64,000 nt of DNA. It comes from Pilatotrama ljubarskyi. Its lineage: Eukaryota; Basidiomycota; Agaricomycetes; Polyporales; Polyporaceae. Within the stretch, counting starts at the first letter, position 1; each line of letters opens with the position of its first letter. The notes beneath the pieces are model-generated. The model searched no databases. It was not told where the DNA came from and saw only the letters and a list, made by a program, of their open reading frames with translations. This document shows positions 39,222-50,264 of the stretch, in pieces. The DNA lies in the NCBI GenBank assembly GCA_022385805.1, contig MU277683.1, forward strand, positions 476,321 to 540,320, in the 5' to 3' direction. The position numbers and the translations under genes are program-made.

Positions 39222-40450
39222 TTCAGAGCAGTCCTTAGCTTGGTATTCTCTGAATCCTGCGGGCATTGCCTTATGTTCTCGCTAAGGATGATAATAGTGG
39301 TGATTATAACTGGTGCCAGACTGCCTCACCAATAGATTCCTCCTGCTGGACATGTCCCTGGATGCAGTATATGACTCTGCCAACCTTGTGTGAGTGCAGT
39401 GCATGGCTGGTGGCAGCTGGGCAAAATTACCTGCAAATATCATGCTGATCCCACCAAATGGTTTCACTTCGTCCTTCAGAGCAGCACATATTTTGGCACA
39501 GATTATCATACACTGTGGCAGTCAACCATGCTGATCTCATCAATGAAGATATACTCCAGATTCTGGAGGCACGCTCTGACCTGCATCAAGCTCACAATAG
39601 CCTCAGTAGAATTTTTCCACCTGAGTTCATGCATGCTGTGGTGGTAAAACCTCCTATAAGCATAGCCACAAAGCTTGTGGATGCCACACACATGAACGAG
39701 TAGCTCTCTTGTCTTTCAGCAAAAAATGTATTGAGGCCTTGATGACCTAAGACTTTTTAGTGCCAGCCACACCACCAAGGTACATCTTCAGATGTTCTCT
39801 GCTCTCCTGCACTGCATGTTTGGCCACTGTACAAAAGGTGTACTCCTGCTCTTCATTCAGATTGAACTTCTTGGCTGTAGCATTTATGAGCCTCTTAACC
39901 TTCTTGTCTTTGGCTCTGAAGCCCTTGGTCATGTTATACTTGCCAATAACCTCATTACTGTTTGCAAAAGTGTTGTCACCTTGTGCACTTCTGCTACTAA
40001 GCTTATGAAAGAAAAAAGTCTTCCAAAAATGGTGCAGAAACTGTCGAATGAATTGCATACAGATCTCTGAACACAGCTTCATTTAGGAAGGCTGGTTCTG
40101 AAATTTTACAAGATTGTATGAGCATAAAAGTGATGCTGAAATATGGGCAGATACTCTTCCGATGTGACAACTTCTTTACAGACAGTAATAACTGCATTGA
40201 GCTTAGTATTTTTAAGTAGGCCAGTCTTAAGGTCTACACATTTCTTAAGGTCTGCCTGAGCAGCCCACACTGAAACATTTCCACCTTGTTTGAATTCTCG
40301 TCCCCTCATTTTCATAGCTTTATGGCAGTTTGTTTTGCACCTTTTTTGCAGTTTTTCATACATTATCACAGGGTCATTAGCATGCATTTAGTCAATTTCT
40401 TGATCTCGACTCTCAGATTGGAAGGCTTTCAGCCTCTGTGGCAGCACAGA
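39222..40450 (-). pseudogene. Decayed Helitron helicase fragment
   Basis: Base-by-base similar to the helicase part of the large Helitron at about 54355-55180. Recognisable pieces on the minus strand: KPFGGISMIFAGNFAQLPPA, SLMQVRACLQNLEYIFIDE with ISMVDCHSV, and QADLKKCVDLKTGLLKN. Frames are broken by stops and shifts and the Walker A region is lost. Many differences from the intact copy are C-to-T or G-to-A changes. There is no HUH domain. Its boundaries are approximate. Confidence 0.75.
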
Positions 40451-40555
40451 GAACCCCAGATTATGAGGTGGAATGCTTGAGAAGGACCTATAGGATAGTG
40501 GGCATCTGCAGAGTAAATCCACATATATGCCTAACCTTAAGACAAGAAAGGTCCC

Positions 40556-40845
40556 TGTTACATACCGTGCCCAAACTCTGTACTCCGAATCTTGTACTCC
40601 ATATACTCTGCTATCTGTACTCTGCTATTTCCTGTCACATTACTATGTCTCAGATTGCACCATTGTCTCATATTCATCCTTAACAATTAGATTATTGTCT
40701 TTTCTTATTACTTTTGTGTTCCACATCTACTCCTTCTTATTCTGTATTCCTTATTCTGTATGGAAACAATAAGCTTTACTTCTATTTATACTGCTCTAAA
40801 AGGTAGTATATACTCAGTTTAGATATCTTGTACTAGAAGCTTCCC
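40556..40845 (+). repeat. LTR family B fragment
   Basis: Shares TTACATACCGTGC, CACATTACTATGTCTCAGATT and the TATTTATACTGCTC promoter block with the copy at 42938-43865 (same order and orientation), including the CTCAGTTTAGATATCTTG segment. Truncated at both ends. Confidence 0.55.
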
Positions 40846-41276
40846 GTGCCTCCGGCATGCACTCCTGGGTCCGCGTGAAGTTGAGTATTCAACAACAGGC
40901 TGAATTGAATCCCACACACTGCTTAAGGTTTTATATGCCATTACTTCCCCTAGCGGTACTGTACAGTGCATCCTGACTTTTGTGCATGCTGACCAAAATC
41001 AATTTTAGAGGCATCTCACATTGAAGGTGTCAGATAGCTGTTCCTGTTGAGCCATCTTGATTTTGCATGGCACGGTCTTCAGTGGTTGAGTGATAGTGAG
41101 TGCATATTCATTCATGATTATGCTGTAATAGGCAGCAGTACTGCCTTATTTATCAGAAATTTCTGATACAAGTCAAGCTCATATGTCACTCTTCATATGT
41201 CACTCTCTGTGGCATGCCACATGCTGGTCGTCAGAGGATAGATATCCACTGTGCTTCAGTGTGTACTGCTTGGATT
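40846..41276. other. AT-rich DNA without a gene
   Basis: About 430 bases between LTR remnants. No coding sequence or recognised repeat; it ends at the GGATT target site of the next LTR. Confidence 0.4.
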
Positions 41277-42016
41277 TGTTAGGTACTGTGTGGGGGTAAG
41301 ACCAGAGTCCCGGAGGGCAGAAGACAGAAGGCCAATATCGGACTGGAAAGGTCCAATCGGAACCCGGTCAGAGTATGCACGGTATAAGGTATGGAGAGGA
41401 CTCGCAAAACTATTAGTAATGTGCTTCGAGAGTTGACAGAGTCCTCTAATTTGATTATGTAGTCCGACCGAAAGCAGACTGAGGTTGGGGGCCAGTCAGA
41501 GACTGGCGGCAGGAGTCGAAGAGACAAAGTGCTGGTTACCAGAGGACAAGTCACGAAGGACTTATCTTAGTAGTGTCAGAGGTCGGACTGTGATTGGACC
41601 AGAGCCGGAATCGGATCGGACCGGAGATTGGAGGACAGAATGTTATTCTGGAGATCAGAGGATGAAATGTTATTCTGGAGATCAGAGGATGAAATGTTAT
41701 TCTGGAGGATAAACAAATGGGTAAAGGACAGAGGACAGATACCAGCAGATCAGGTGGTTAACGAGATATCTGAACTGAAGAGCTACCCTATAGACTCTGA
41801 AGCTTATATAGTAAGAAGTAAGTAAGGTTCAGGTTTATAAGGAGTAACTGCAAAGGAGAGATCAGAGCAGGATCAGATGGAGCGAAGGTCAGGATCACAT
41901 GGAGTACAGAGCGGGTTAGTCTCATCCCCGATGATGATGAGTGAGTCTTGAAGGCCGATGAGACTGATCAGGTTCCAAAAGGTGCCAGACTGGAAGAATC
42001 TGCATAGGTGCTAACA
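41277..42016 (-). repeat. Solo LTR, family A copy 1, with target duplication GGATT
   Basis: Begins TGTTAGGTACTGTG and ends GGTGCTAACA, flanked by GGATT at 41272-41276 and 42017-42021. Along its length it matches copy 4 (58630-59329), for example GGAGAGGACTCGC then ACTATTAGTAA, with many G-to-A and C-to-T differences, so it is older. Promoter block (ACTATATAAGCTTC) reads on the minus strand. It has an internal triplication of about 25 bases at 41640-41705 (ATGTTATTCTGGAG units). No internal retroelement domain remains. Confidence 0.85.
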
Positions 42017-42650
42017 GGATTCAATTACGCTACTGGTACAACATATGAGTAATTGAATGTAGTAGTCTTAACAGCTCAGATCCTGGTTGAAAAAGACATC
42101 CAGAGCTTGAATATTGCAGCTGTGGGAGTCAAAGCTTTGAAAGTACTTGTGCCCAGATGCACGTAGTGCGATTGCCTTGGCCTTGTACCTATGTAAGTAT
42201 ACAGAGACTTTTGCCACTTCATTCTCTGCACCATAGGTGGTGTCATAGTCAGAGAGGACTGTCAGTGACACAGGATGTGATCAGCTATAAGCATCCCATT
42301 GCTCAAGTGCTTGAGTGAAGTATTGAAGGTGAATGAAGCTTCCATGTTAGGATGCCGTGAGATGGGCGTCTACTTACAGGGAAGTCATGCATTCCTCCAG
42401 CACAATATTCAGCAGGTCGCGAGAAGTGCAAAATAGGTTCTATGCAAGTGTCAGCGCACACCGAAAGGCTATGTGATAGATTCTATGGCTTGAACGTAGT
42501 GTCAGTATGTAAGAAGAGAGTGAAGTCAGAGGCTAAGTTCCAAAAGCAGTAAACAATTTCCGGATTTGGTAATGCACAACTGTTGTCACTTATAATATAA
42601 GATCCTATCCCTTCCAACTCAATTTCCTTGTCCATAGTCTGGCCTCAAGT
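42017..42650. other. Unassigned repeat-zone DNA
   Basis: No recognised gene. A minus-strand open frame at 42068-42271 (67 codons, including YGAENEVAKVSVYLHRYKAK) has protein-like composition but no identified family; it could be a remnant of a mobile-element protein. Confidence 0.35.
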
Positions 42651-42937
42651 CCATGCTTGGACTTCTGGTCTCGGACTTCCGACCTCTAGCCTAACTTCAA
42701 TTTTTGACTTTATTCCGCCTCCGCTCCCGTAATCCTCCCCTTCAAAGATCTATTTCAATTCCTGTCAACTCCGTACTCTGCCACCATCTCTGTACTCTAT
42801 GCCTGTCTCAAATTGAGGACAATAATTATGTCAACCATGCATTGCTAATAGCCTCGCAAAAGTCCTCTCTTGTGCATACTCCAACCCTAAATGTACTCCG
42901 CACCGTCAGAGTTGCCCTAGTCTGCATGATCCTAACA
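42651..42937 (+). repeat. LTR family B fragment, 3' part
   Basis: Ends GCATGATCCTAACA at 42937. It shares AAAGATCT, TCAAATTGAGGACAA, the TTGCTAATAGCCTCGCAAAAG block and GTGCATACTCCAACCCT with the family B copies at 45.3-45.6 kb. The left end is not defined. Confidence 0.55.
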
Positions 42938-43075
42938 GTCTCAAAGTCTAGAACCTGAGCCTTCACAACAAGCACTTGGCAAGCTGGTATTACATACCGT
43001 GCTTGAACTCGAAGTCTGCACCCGAACTCTGCCGTACTCCGCTCACCTCAATCACATTACTATTTCCCAATTGCA

Positions 43076-43720
43076 TGTTAGCACCATGCTGCTAAGTACG
43101 ATTCTGATTGCGATCTCGTTCCGGTTCTGATTCTGGACGCTCCGATCCGACCCGATGTGTATATGTCGTCATCCGGCACAGCACAAACCCACCCCTTGCT
43201 CCATGTGATCCTTGCCCTCGCTCCATCTGATCCCTTTCTGATCTCCCCTCCACAGCTACTCATTACAAACCCGAACTTTACTTACTTCTTACTATATAAG
43301 CTTCAGAATCTATAGGGTAGTTCTTCAGTTCAGATATCTTGTTTACCTACCTTCTGTCCTCCTCTGTATCACCTCTGAAATAACATTCCATATCTTACTC
43401 CCTTGGTCTGATCTTTCCGATCCAATCTGATTCCGGAACTCTGCCCCCACACTTGACAAGTTCTGCAAACTTGTACTTGTGTTCTGTCGACCTCTATCCC
43501 CAGTGTCCAACTGGGACCAGCCTCAGCCCGATCCACCTCCGACTGGTCCGACTGTTCCGACTTCAGAACTGATAGATTACTCGCATACTAGATAGAGAAC
43601 CTAGGCTCTGAGTCGTGTTACTAATAGTTTGGCGTAGTCCTCATCTCGTGTCGAACTCCGATAGAATTCCGATCCATTCCGATTGCAGACTCTGGTCTTA
43701 ACCCTGCACGGTCTCTAACA
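43076..43720 (+). repeat. Solo LTR, family A copy 2, target duplication TTGCA
   Basis: Starts TGTTAGCACCATGC and ends GGTCTCTAACA; TTGCA at 43071-43075 and 43721-43725. Contains the family A promoter ACTATATAAGCTTCAG at about 43294 and the GTGTTACTAATAGTTTGGCG block. 645 bases. Diverged from copies 3 and 4 in its middle part. Confidence 0.85.
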
Positions 43721-43865
43721 TTGCACCATCACCTCATGTGCGTTCTCTGAACAATAGGTCTATTGTCTTTACACCTTACTTTTGTACTCCGCACTTACTC
43801 CTTCCTAGTTCATACTCCTTATGTTATACAGAAACAGTAAGCCCTACTTCTATTTATACCGCTCT

Positions 43866-44444
43866 TGTCACGACCCGTGCCACCAGGGAGCGTGACCTCC
43901 GCCGGAACCCCAGCAGGAGTTCCGGACGGGACTTCCTCGGACATCCGTGCTTTCCTTCCTTAGTAGTCTTCGTGCTTTTTCTTCGTTGACGTCATATCTC
44001 TTCTTATCAGTTTATTCCTTTCCCTTGTCTTGCATTACTAGGCCTCGGAGTTCCTGGAACTCCGACGACTATGATGTAGGGCCCTTCCTTATCTGTCGGG
44101 GCCACTTAGTATAAATAGCCGAGCTGGTAGTAGTGTTTGCCTCAGTTCGGACACCTCGTTATTACCTCGTTGCTACCTCTTCGTTACCTCGTTACTTCTC
44201 GGCTTACCCTCGGTCCCCTCTGTACTTATCCACAATACACTCCCTCTCCTCCCGTAACTCCGTCGGAACTCTGTCTCCCCTCCGTCTCCTTGTCGGTGCC
44301 CTCTTGTAAATAGGGGACACTAGACGAGATCACTCAGGGCATTGTTAATAATTTCGCCGAAGTCCCCACCCCCGTGTCGTAGCCAGACTCCGTCCGGAAC
44401 TCCGTTACTCCGTCTGCTCGCCAACTACGGCACGCGTCCTAACA
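43866..44444 (+). repeat. Solo LTR, family C, target duplication GCTCT
   Basis: Begins TGTCACGACCCGTGCC and ends GCACGCGTCCTAACA; GCTCT at 43861-43865 and 44445-44449. A TATA box (AGTATAAATAGCCGAGC) lies near 44109, followed by CAGTTCGGACACCTCG. 579 bases. CpG-rich and clean compared with its host, so a recent insertion. TGTCACGACC-type ends are usual in fungal Ty3/Gypsy elements; no internal domain here confirms this. Confidence 0.88.
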
Positions 44445-44527
44445 GCTCTGGAATGTAATAGATACTCAGTGTGGATATCTCGTATACCAACTCATCTGCT
44501 CAACTCCATCCTCCTTGTCCGACTTCC

Positions 44528-45245
44528 TTTAGTGCCTGTGTGGACCCTTCTGGTCTGGTGCCTTTCGGACACTGATTGGTCTGATCAGACACCGATCGGA
44601 CTCTGAGGCTCACTCGTCATCATCGCTGATGAGACTAACCCGCGCTGTACTCCACGTGATCCTGACCTTCGCTCCATCTGATCCCGCTCTAATCTCTCCT
44701 CTGCAGTTACTCCTTACAAACCTGAACCTTACTTACTTCTTACTATATAAGCTTCGGATTCTATAGGGTAGCTCTTTAGTTCAGATATCTCGTTAACCAC
44801 TTAATCAGCTGGTACAACTCTTCAGTTACCCATCCTTACCCATTTGTTTATCCTCCAGAATAACATTCCGTCCTTTGATCTCCAATCCAATCCAATTCCG
44901 ACTCCGGTCCGATCATGGTCCAAACACCAACTCTACTAAGATAAGTCCTTCGTGACTTGTCCTCTGGTAACCAGCACTTTGACACTTTGACTTCTACCAC
45001 CGATCTCCGACCGGCCTCCGACATTGGTCCGCTTTTGGTCTGATTACATAATAGTATATTCCTCCGTAAAGTAGAGGACTCCGTCAACTCTCGAAGCACG
45101 TTACTAATAGTTTCGTGAGTCCTCTCCATTATTCCCATACCGTGCGTACTCTGATCGGGTTCTGGTCGGACCCTTTCGGTCTGATATCGGCCTTCCATCT
45201 TCCAGCCTCCAGAACTCCGGTCTTACCCATGCATGGTACCTAACA
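44528..45245 (+). repeat. Solo LTR, family A copy 3, target duplication CTTCC
   Basis: Ends ATGGTACCTAACA at 45245; the left end reads TTTAGTGCCTGTG (TGTTAG with a likely one-base loss). CTTCC at 44523-44527 and 45246-45250. It aligns throughout with the complement of copy 4 (58630-59329), including GGTCTTACC, ACTATATAAGCTTCGG and ACTAACCCGCGC. 718 bases. Confidence 0.85.
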
Positions 45246-45501
45246 CTTCCTTCTCAAGTCTGATCATACTCCGTCAAGTCTGATCCAACTTAATCTCTGT
45301 CAGTATCCCGTCTCATTACGTCTCGTCTCATCCCCATTCCCCCCAATCCTCCCTTCCAAAGATCTTGTCCATACTCTGTACTCCGAAGTCCAGTACCAAC
45401 TCTGGACCCATTCCCCAGTCAACTCCTATCCTGAATTGAGGACACTTGTTGTGAACCTGTGCGTTGCCAATAGCTTCACAGAAGTCCTCACCTGTGCATA
45501 C

Positions 45502-46101
45502 TGTTAGAGCTGTGTGGACTTTGGCACTCCAGAGTGCGGAGTACAGGGTTGGAGGTGGACCAGAGATTGGAGTATGCACGGGGGAGGACTTCTGCAAAGC
45601 TATTGGCAATGCACGGGTTCACGACAGTTGTCCTCAATTTAGGATAGGTGTTGACTCGGGAATGGGTCCAGAGTTGGTACTGGACTTCGGAGTACAGAGT
45701 ATGGACAAGATCTTTGGAAGGGAGGATTGGGGGGAACGGAGATGAGACGAAACATTATGAGTCGAGATACTAGAGTGATTCTGCTGGGAGATATCTTACC
45801 AGACCGTAAGATCTCTCAAGTGGAGCTTAATGCAAAGTGCTCTCCCAACCAGGCACCAACTCACGGGAATATAATGCAAAGTGGCGCGGCCCCAAATGCG
45901 AACCACCTGTAAGAATTCTTCCAGCAGAATCAGCCTACTGACAGAGGTTAAGTTGGATCAGACTTGACGGAGTACGATCACACTTGAGATAGAGATCAGT
46001 CAAGGGGGACGGAGTTGACAGATGAGTTGGTATACAAGATATCCACACTAAGTATCTACTACATTCCAGAGCAGTATAAATAAAAATAGGGCTTATTGCA
46101 C
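45502..46101 (-). repeat. LTR family B copy in inverted orientation, carrying a MITE-like insertion
   Basis: Starts TGTTAGAGCTGTGTGG at 45502. From 45569 on it is the mirror image of the neighbouring host copy (45501 downward), with runs of identical sequence around GGAATGGGTCCAGAGTTGG and GACAAGATCTTTGG. It is interrupted at 45771-45935 by a small insertion. It ends near AATAGGGCTTATTGC (46101), where similarity to other copies stops. Confidence 0.7.
45771..45935. mobile_element. MITE-like 165-bp insertion with 11-bp inverted repeats
   Basis: GATTCTGCTGG at 45777-45787 and its exact complement CCAGCAGAATC at 45921-45931, inset six and four bases from the ends. TAC flanks both sides (45768-45770, 45936-45938). 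The sister LTR copy reads GGATACTGACAG across the empty site, showing that the segment was inserted. No open frame. The flank could also be read as a TA duplication with a C inside the element. Confidence 0.65.
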
Positions 46102-47270
46102 CTGGACATCACGACATCAAAGATTATCAAACTCGGTAAGCACCTGGGGGCATGGCAAGTTTAACTGACTTGTTTCTCCTTATGCTGCACACTGCCAGTA
46201 ATTCTGCCAATATCTTGCCCTCCTGCCACATGTAGCAGGTGCTCCCTCCCCTCCCTCCCGCACTGTGCAAGTCCCTCGCCCAAATACCCTGAGTCCCCTG
46301 AGTCGCCCGCGTCCCTTCGGCACATTGGCATCTCCTGGCAACCGTTCCTCGGCATGCGCAGTGTGATCTCCTCGTTTCCACTGTCAGCAACGACCTCCAA
46401 CTCCCCGCCCCGCCCGTCGGTGCTGTTCTCCACGGTGAGCGCCGTACCAGCCCTCTCTCCCTCTGACCTTCCCCTCTCCACTCCGTTTCTTCGGGATGCT
46501 GTTTATATTACATACACTATCTAGAATTACACTGTAATGTTTCGAAAGCCCAGGGGCCGCTGAGGTACGTGGCCGCCTCCTGCATCAAGATCTGTCGGAG
46601 ATCGGCGGCATCAATGCAGATCGGCGGCATGTGCAGCACCTTCGAGTCGGGTGCGTGCTTCCGATCTTTTCCCACGGCTCCCCCATGATGCACGTACCAA
46701 AGTCCCCACCCCCACCGCCCTCCCTGCCCACTCAGGCTGAGCAACGCATCAGAGGCAGATGGAAAAGGTAAAGAGGGAGAGGTATCATATGGCAGGCGTT
46801 CAGTATAATATTACTCACGGAACCTACAGATTTACGTACAACAACTTGGTGCACAATGTGAATAATAACATGCTTAATAGTGTCCCTGATCCGCGTGTAC
46901 ACTCGGCTAATATATAATGTTTTTATGAATTCGTCAGGCCCTCTGAAGGGGTACGCTAGACAACTCGCCCAGCTTCCCCGCCGCCCTGACAACCAAGAAC
47001 GTCTCCATTGTGATGCCACTTCAACGGAAGAAGTGCACCGGGGTCTCCAAGGGTGTCTGCATGGCGAGGCCGGCACTGGAGGGCTCTGCACAGCCACGCG
47101 CCCTGCCCATATTGAAGACAATTTGCGAGAGGTGGTACGGTATACGAGCGATCAAGGAGGAGAAGTGAAAGGCGGCCAAAAGATTGGCCGCAGTCAAGTG
47201 TGGTAAGTTCATCATTTCAGACATACAGACATAGATACACCACTCAATGCCTCATCTATGTTGCGCAGCC
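46102..47270. other. Unassigned GC-rich segment before the KDZ transposase
   Basis: About 1.2 kb. Short open frames on both strands (minus 46161-46481 and 46517-46744; plus 46880-47206) show no family features I can name. This may be the 5' part of the KDZ element or flanking host DNA; no inverted repeat was found to define an end. Confidence 0.35.
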
Positions 47271-50080
47271 ATGGGCCCGGAGTCTCTGCGCAGTCTTGCA
47301 GAGATACAGAGGAAAGAAGCACCGGAGAGCATCGAGACGGAGATGGAGGATATCCTCACGATCGGCCAATACAATGACGACGATGAGTGGGAGGACGTGC
47401 CGGATCACGAAACCACAAGCACGATAAGTTACGCCATCTGGGATATTCTTCAGGATCGGTACGCACACCCCTGATCTCGGCATTTCCGGATGACTGAGAC
47501 TGACTACCAGACCGTCATAGTGTGCAATACCGCAGCAGGAGGGACAAGCGAACGTGGCAGCAGCGGGTGCGCAACCTCGATGCCAATTGGTGGCCTTTGA
47601 TGCCTCAGGTCATCCAGGTGTATTTGCGGTGGAAGCACGGTTCTGCCATCCACACCACACCTACTGCAGCGCCTCGAGAGGGCCCCGTTCTGCTGCACAA
47701 GCCTTCCCCCGTTACACAGGCATCTGCCCCTCCTGGTGCGCGGAACTCTTGTGCTGATCAACCTGACCGCGGCCATGATGGCACGGAATCTGGGCTGACT
47801 GGGCTGAGCACGACAGCTACGCCTCCGGAGCTGGCAGAATATGATTTTGACATTGATGTGCTCAACGTGTACAGCAAGGGACGCACTGCCCATATCAAAC
47901 GCAGTGCTGATCAGACCACTGCCGAGGCTCTTGTGCTCCATCGGATACCTTGGCACAATGCCTATCGCGCCGTCCCTCGCCATCTCCTTCGAGACCCTCG
48001 AGTTATTCCGCTGTGTACGCCTCTTCAAGGCCTCATTCAGTACAGAAGCATTCACTAAGCTAGTGTGCTATATGTACTATGTGAGTCAACCTGTCTCAAG
48101 CTCAGTATCCAATTTCCAAACATCATCCTACAGATTTCATATCGTTGTTTCTACCGAACACTCATCGCAGACACGTTCGATATCTACATATCAATCTTGC
48201 GCAACGTGGAGCGCCAGGTGATGCAGGAGTTAGGGCACGACTTCCCCGATTGGCGGGCGCTGAATGGGTGTCCTCCATGCGCTTATCGGGTAGGAACCAT
48301 AACCATACCATTAGCTCATTACGCTAATCTTGATTGACATCACCATCAGCTTTCAGATGAAGACCCGCCTGTCTTCGAGTGTATCATATGTCTCAACGGG
48401 AACAACAGCCCGAAGCGCATGGCACCTACAGGTGGGCGCGCGAATGGAGACCTGCGTGTATTCAACAGCGACTACATACTACCGCGCGCGTTTGTAAACC
48501 AGTTCCCGCACGAAGTCAAATCTCGGCAGCGGCAGAAGAAGCCGGATGTGCCTGACGCCAAATCAACTGCGGCACAGGAGGAACTACCCCCAGAGGAGGC
48601 ACAACTTGGTGCCGAGTCGATGGAGGGTGATCCGACCGACGGAGTTCCTGATGGCATCAACCCTTGCGCATCCAACTGGAAAGCCGCCACCACTGAGTCC
48701 AACAAGCGGATGTGGGGCATTTTCGACGAGACAGGCATATTTGCATGCTGCTGCAGGCACGGGCTCATTCTCTGGTTTGTGGATATGGTCCGTAGCGGTG
48801 AACTGTAAGGCCTGATAGCTGCCTGTCCTCAGCAACCAACTGACTCAGAGTTAATATTGCAGCGCGGAGTATCCTATCGCTATCATCAAGAAGATCTTGA
48901 TGTTGATGCCGGAACGAGTACTGATTGGCTACAACATTGGGTGCACATTTGACGAGACCATCAGCCGATCATCCATCGGTCTGGAGTTCAAGATGTCGGG
49001 ATCCCGCTTCTGCGTCAACATGTTCTATGGGTACTCCCACGCGTAGCTTGCCAGGTACGCTATCATCCCAACGTCATCAAGGGTGCCAGTTTAGAGGACC
49101 TCGAGACTCTCAAGCGAGTCTTTGGCGACTCCAATGAACTCGCCCCGGTCATGTGGTACTGCTCTCCTTACCGGCAGCATATGTTCTGTCATCTGTTTTT
49201 TCGTCAGCGCGATGCCGAGAAGTACGCGAACCTCAGCCTAATGCTTGACAACAACTACGTGCAGGCGCTGGAGATCGTCAATAGTCAGACACCCGTACTT
49301 GAAGAGGTAAGTGTCTTCATATTCTATGGAAAAGCCACAATACTGAGGGACAATGTATATGTTAGCGACGAGCTCACTGCAGTCTCCCGGCGCTTCTATG
49401 ATCGTGCCACCACTGCGGGGGGGGGGAATCGGGCGTCAATCTCACCTTCATGGACCCCACCAGCGGGCTGACTGACTACAACGCCGATCTATCAGCCACT
49501 CAGAAGCTTGAGACAAGCCACCGGTACCTCTGAGAGCGTGTGGCCCAACTCACGGCAGAGGTCAACGCTATGGAAGTCTCGCTCAACATTTCCATGCACT
49601 GGCAGCCGGGCAACTCTCAGTACAATGACATCATCAAGTATATCTCGGAGCGTAAGTATCAGCGTGCACTGGGCAAATTACAGTGTCTGGTCATCCAGCG
49701 CTTGTTCAAGTTGAACAAGCTGAACATCTCACGTACCGGTAAGATTGGGTCGCTTGATCGCTGCTCAATCATGATCTGTCACTCATGACATCACATCTCC
49801 AGGCTACAAAGCAAGGACGTACATCGCGAAGAGCCTGCAGAGGAGGTGCCAGGCTATTCACAATGCCGTGAATGCGTACAACGCGGCCGCGAGAGAGCTC
49901 AGTCCGCCGAGGGAAGTTTTGGACTGGTCCAAGGTGTCGCATTACGCCTTTCTAGAGGAATTCACCCTACTCTGTGACACGAAGAATGACATTCGCGAGA
50001 AGCCATGGGCAAAGCCCGTTGTCCACGAGGCCATGCGTCTTGCAAATCACATTGCACGCTCTGTCATGCACCAAAAGTGA
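47271..50080 (+). pseudogene. KDZ-superfamily transposase, broken
   Basis: Begins MGPESLRSLAEIQRKE; after an intron RRDKRTWQQRVRNLDANWW and MPQVIQVYLRWKHG. Typical KDZ landmarks follow: GYLGTMPIAPSLAISFETLEL, CPPCAYRLSDE with NGNNSPKRM, GIFDETGIFACCCRHG, ILWFVDMVRSGELAEYP, LIGYNIGCTFDET, NNYVQALEI, and YKARTYIAKSLQRRCQAI. Damage: a frameshift near 47938 (ALVLH into GYLGTMP), a one-base loss at about 49045 (SHA-TAG instead of SHAY-ACQV), a length change in the G10 run at 49417-49426, and an in-frame TGA at 49531-49533. The catalytic YDxGC motif reads YNIGC. Several introns are still consensus. Confidence 0.85.
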
Positions 50081-50264
50081 TTGGTACCTGGACATGTACA
50101 GCGTGCACAACCATTACTCACAAGAAGTCTACCTGTAATCATCGAGGGTGGGAATATTACCTGAGAGTCACGTGCAGGCCTGTAGGAATGCTACGGAGCA
50201 CTGCTCATGTCATTGTGACATGGTGGGCGCTTCTATCATCAAACAGTCTTCCACTTCCATCACC

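Larger units (their letters stand above)
42938..45501 (+). repeat. LTR family B host copy, split by three later solo-LTR insertions
   Basis: The host sequence is in four pieces: 42938-43075, 43721-43865, 44445-44527 and 45246-45501. Each junction has a perfect 5-base duplication (TTGCA, GCTCT, CTTCC). Removing the inserts rebuilds sequence that can be read uninterrupted in sister copies: ...CCAATTGCACCATC... as at 40.65 kb; TATACCGCTCTGGAATG as the complement near 46.08 kb; and the GTCAAGTCTGATCCAACTTAA run as the complement near 45.96 kb. The promoter block TATTTATACCGCTC reads plus. Confidence 0.75.

Noticed and set aside
44848..45198. Short open frames such as 44848-45198 minus and 58741-59040 plus
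   Set aside because: They are the same LTR sequence translated; they recur only because the LTR copies are similar.
46127..46744. Gly/Glu-rich minus-strand frames as a small gene
   Set aside because: No domain, no splice pattern and uncertain start; left as unassigned DNA.
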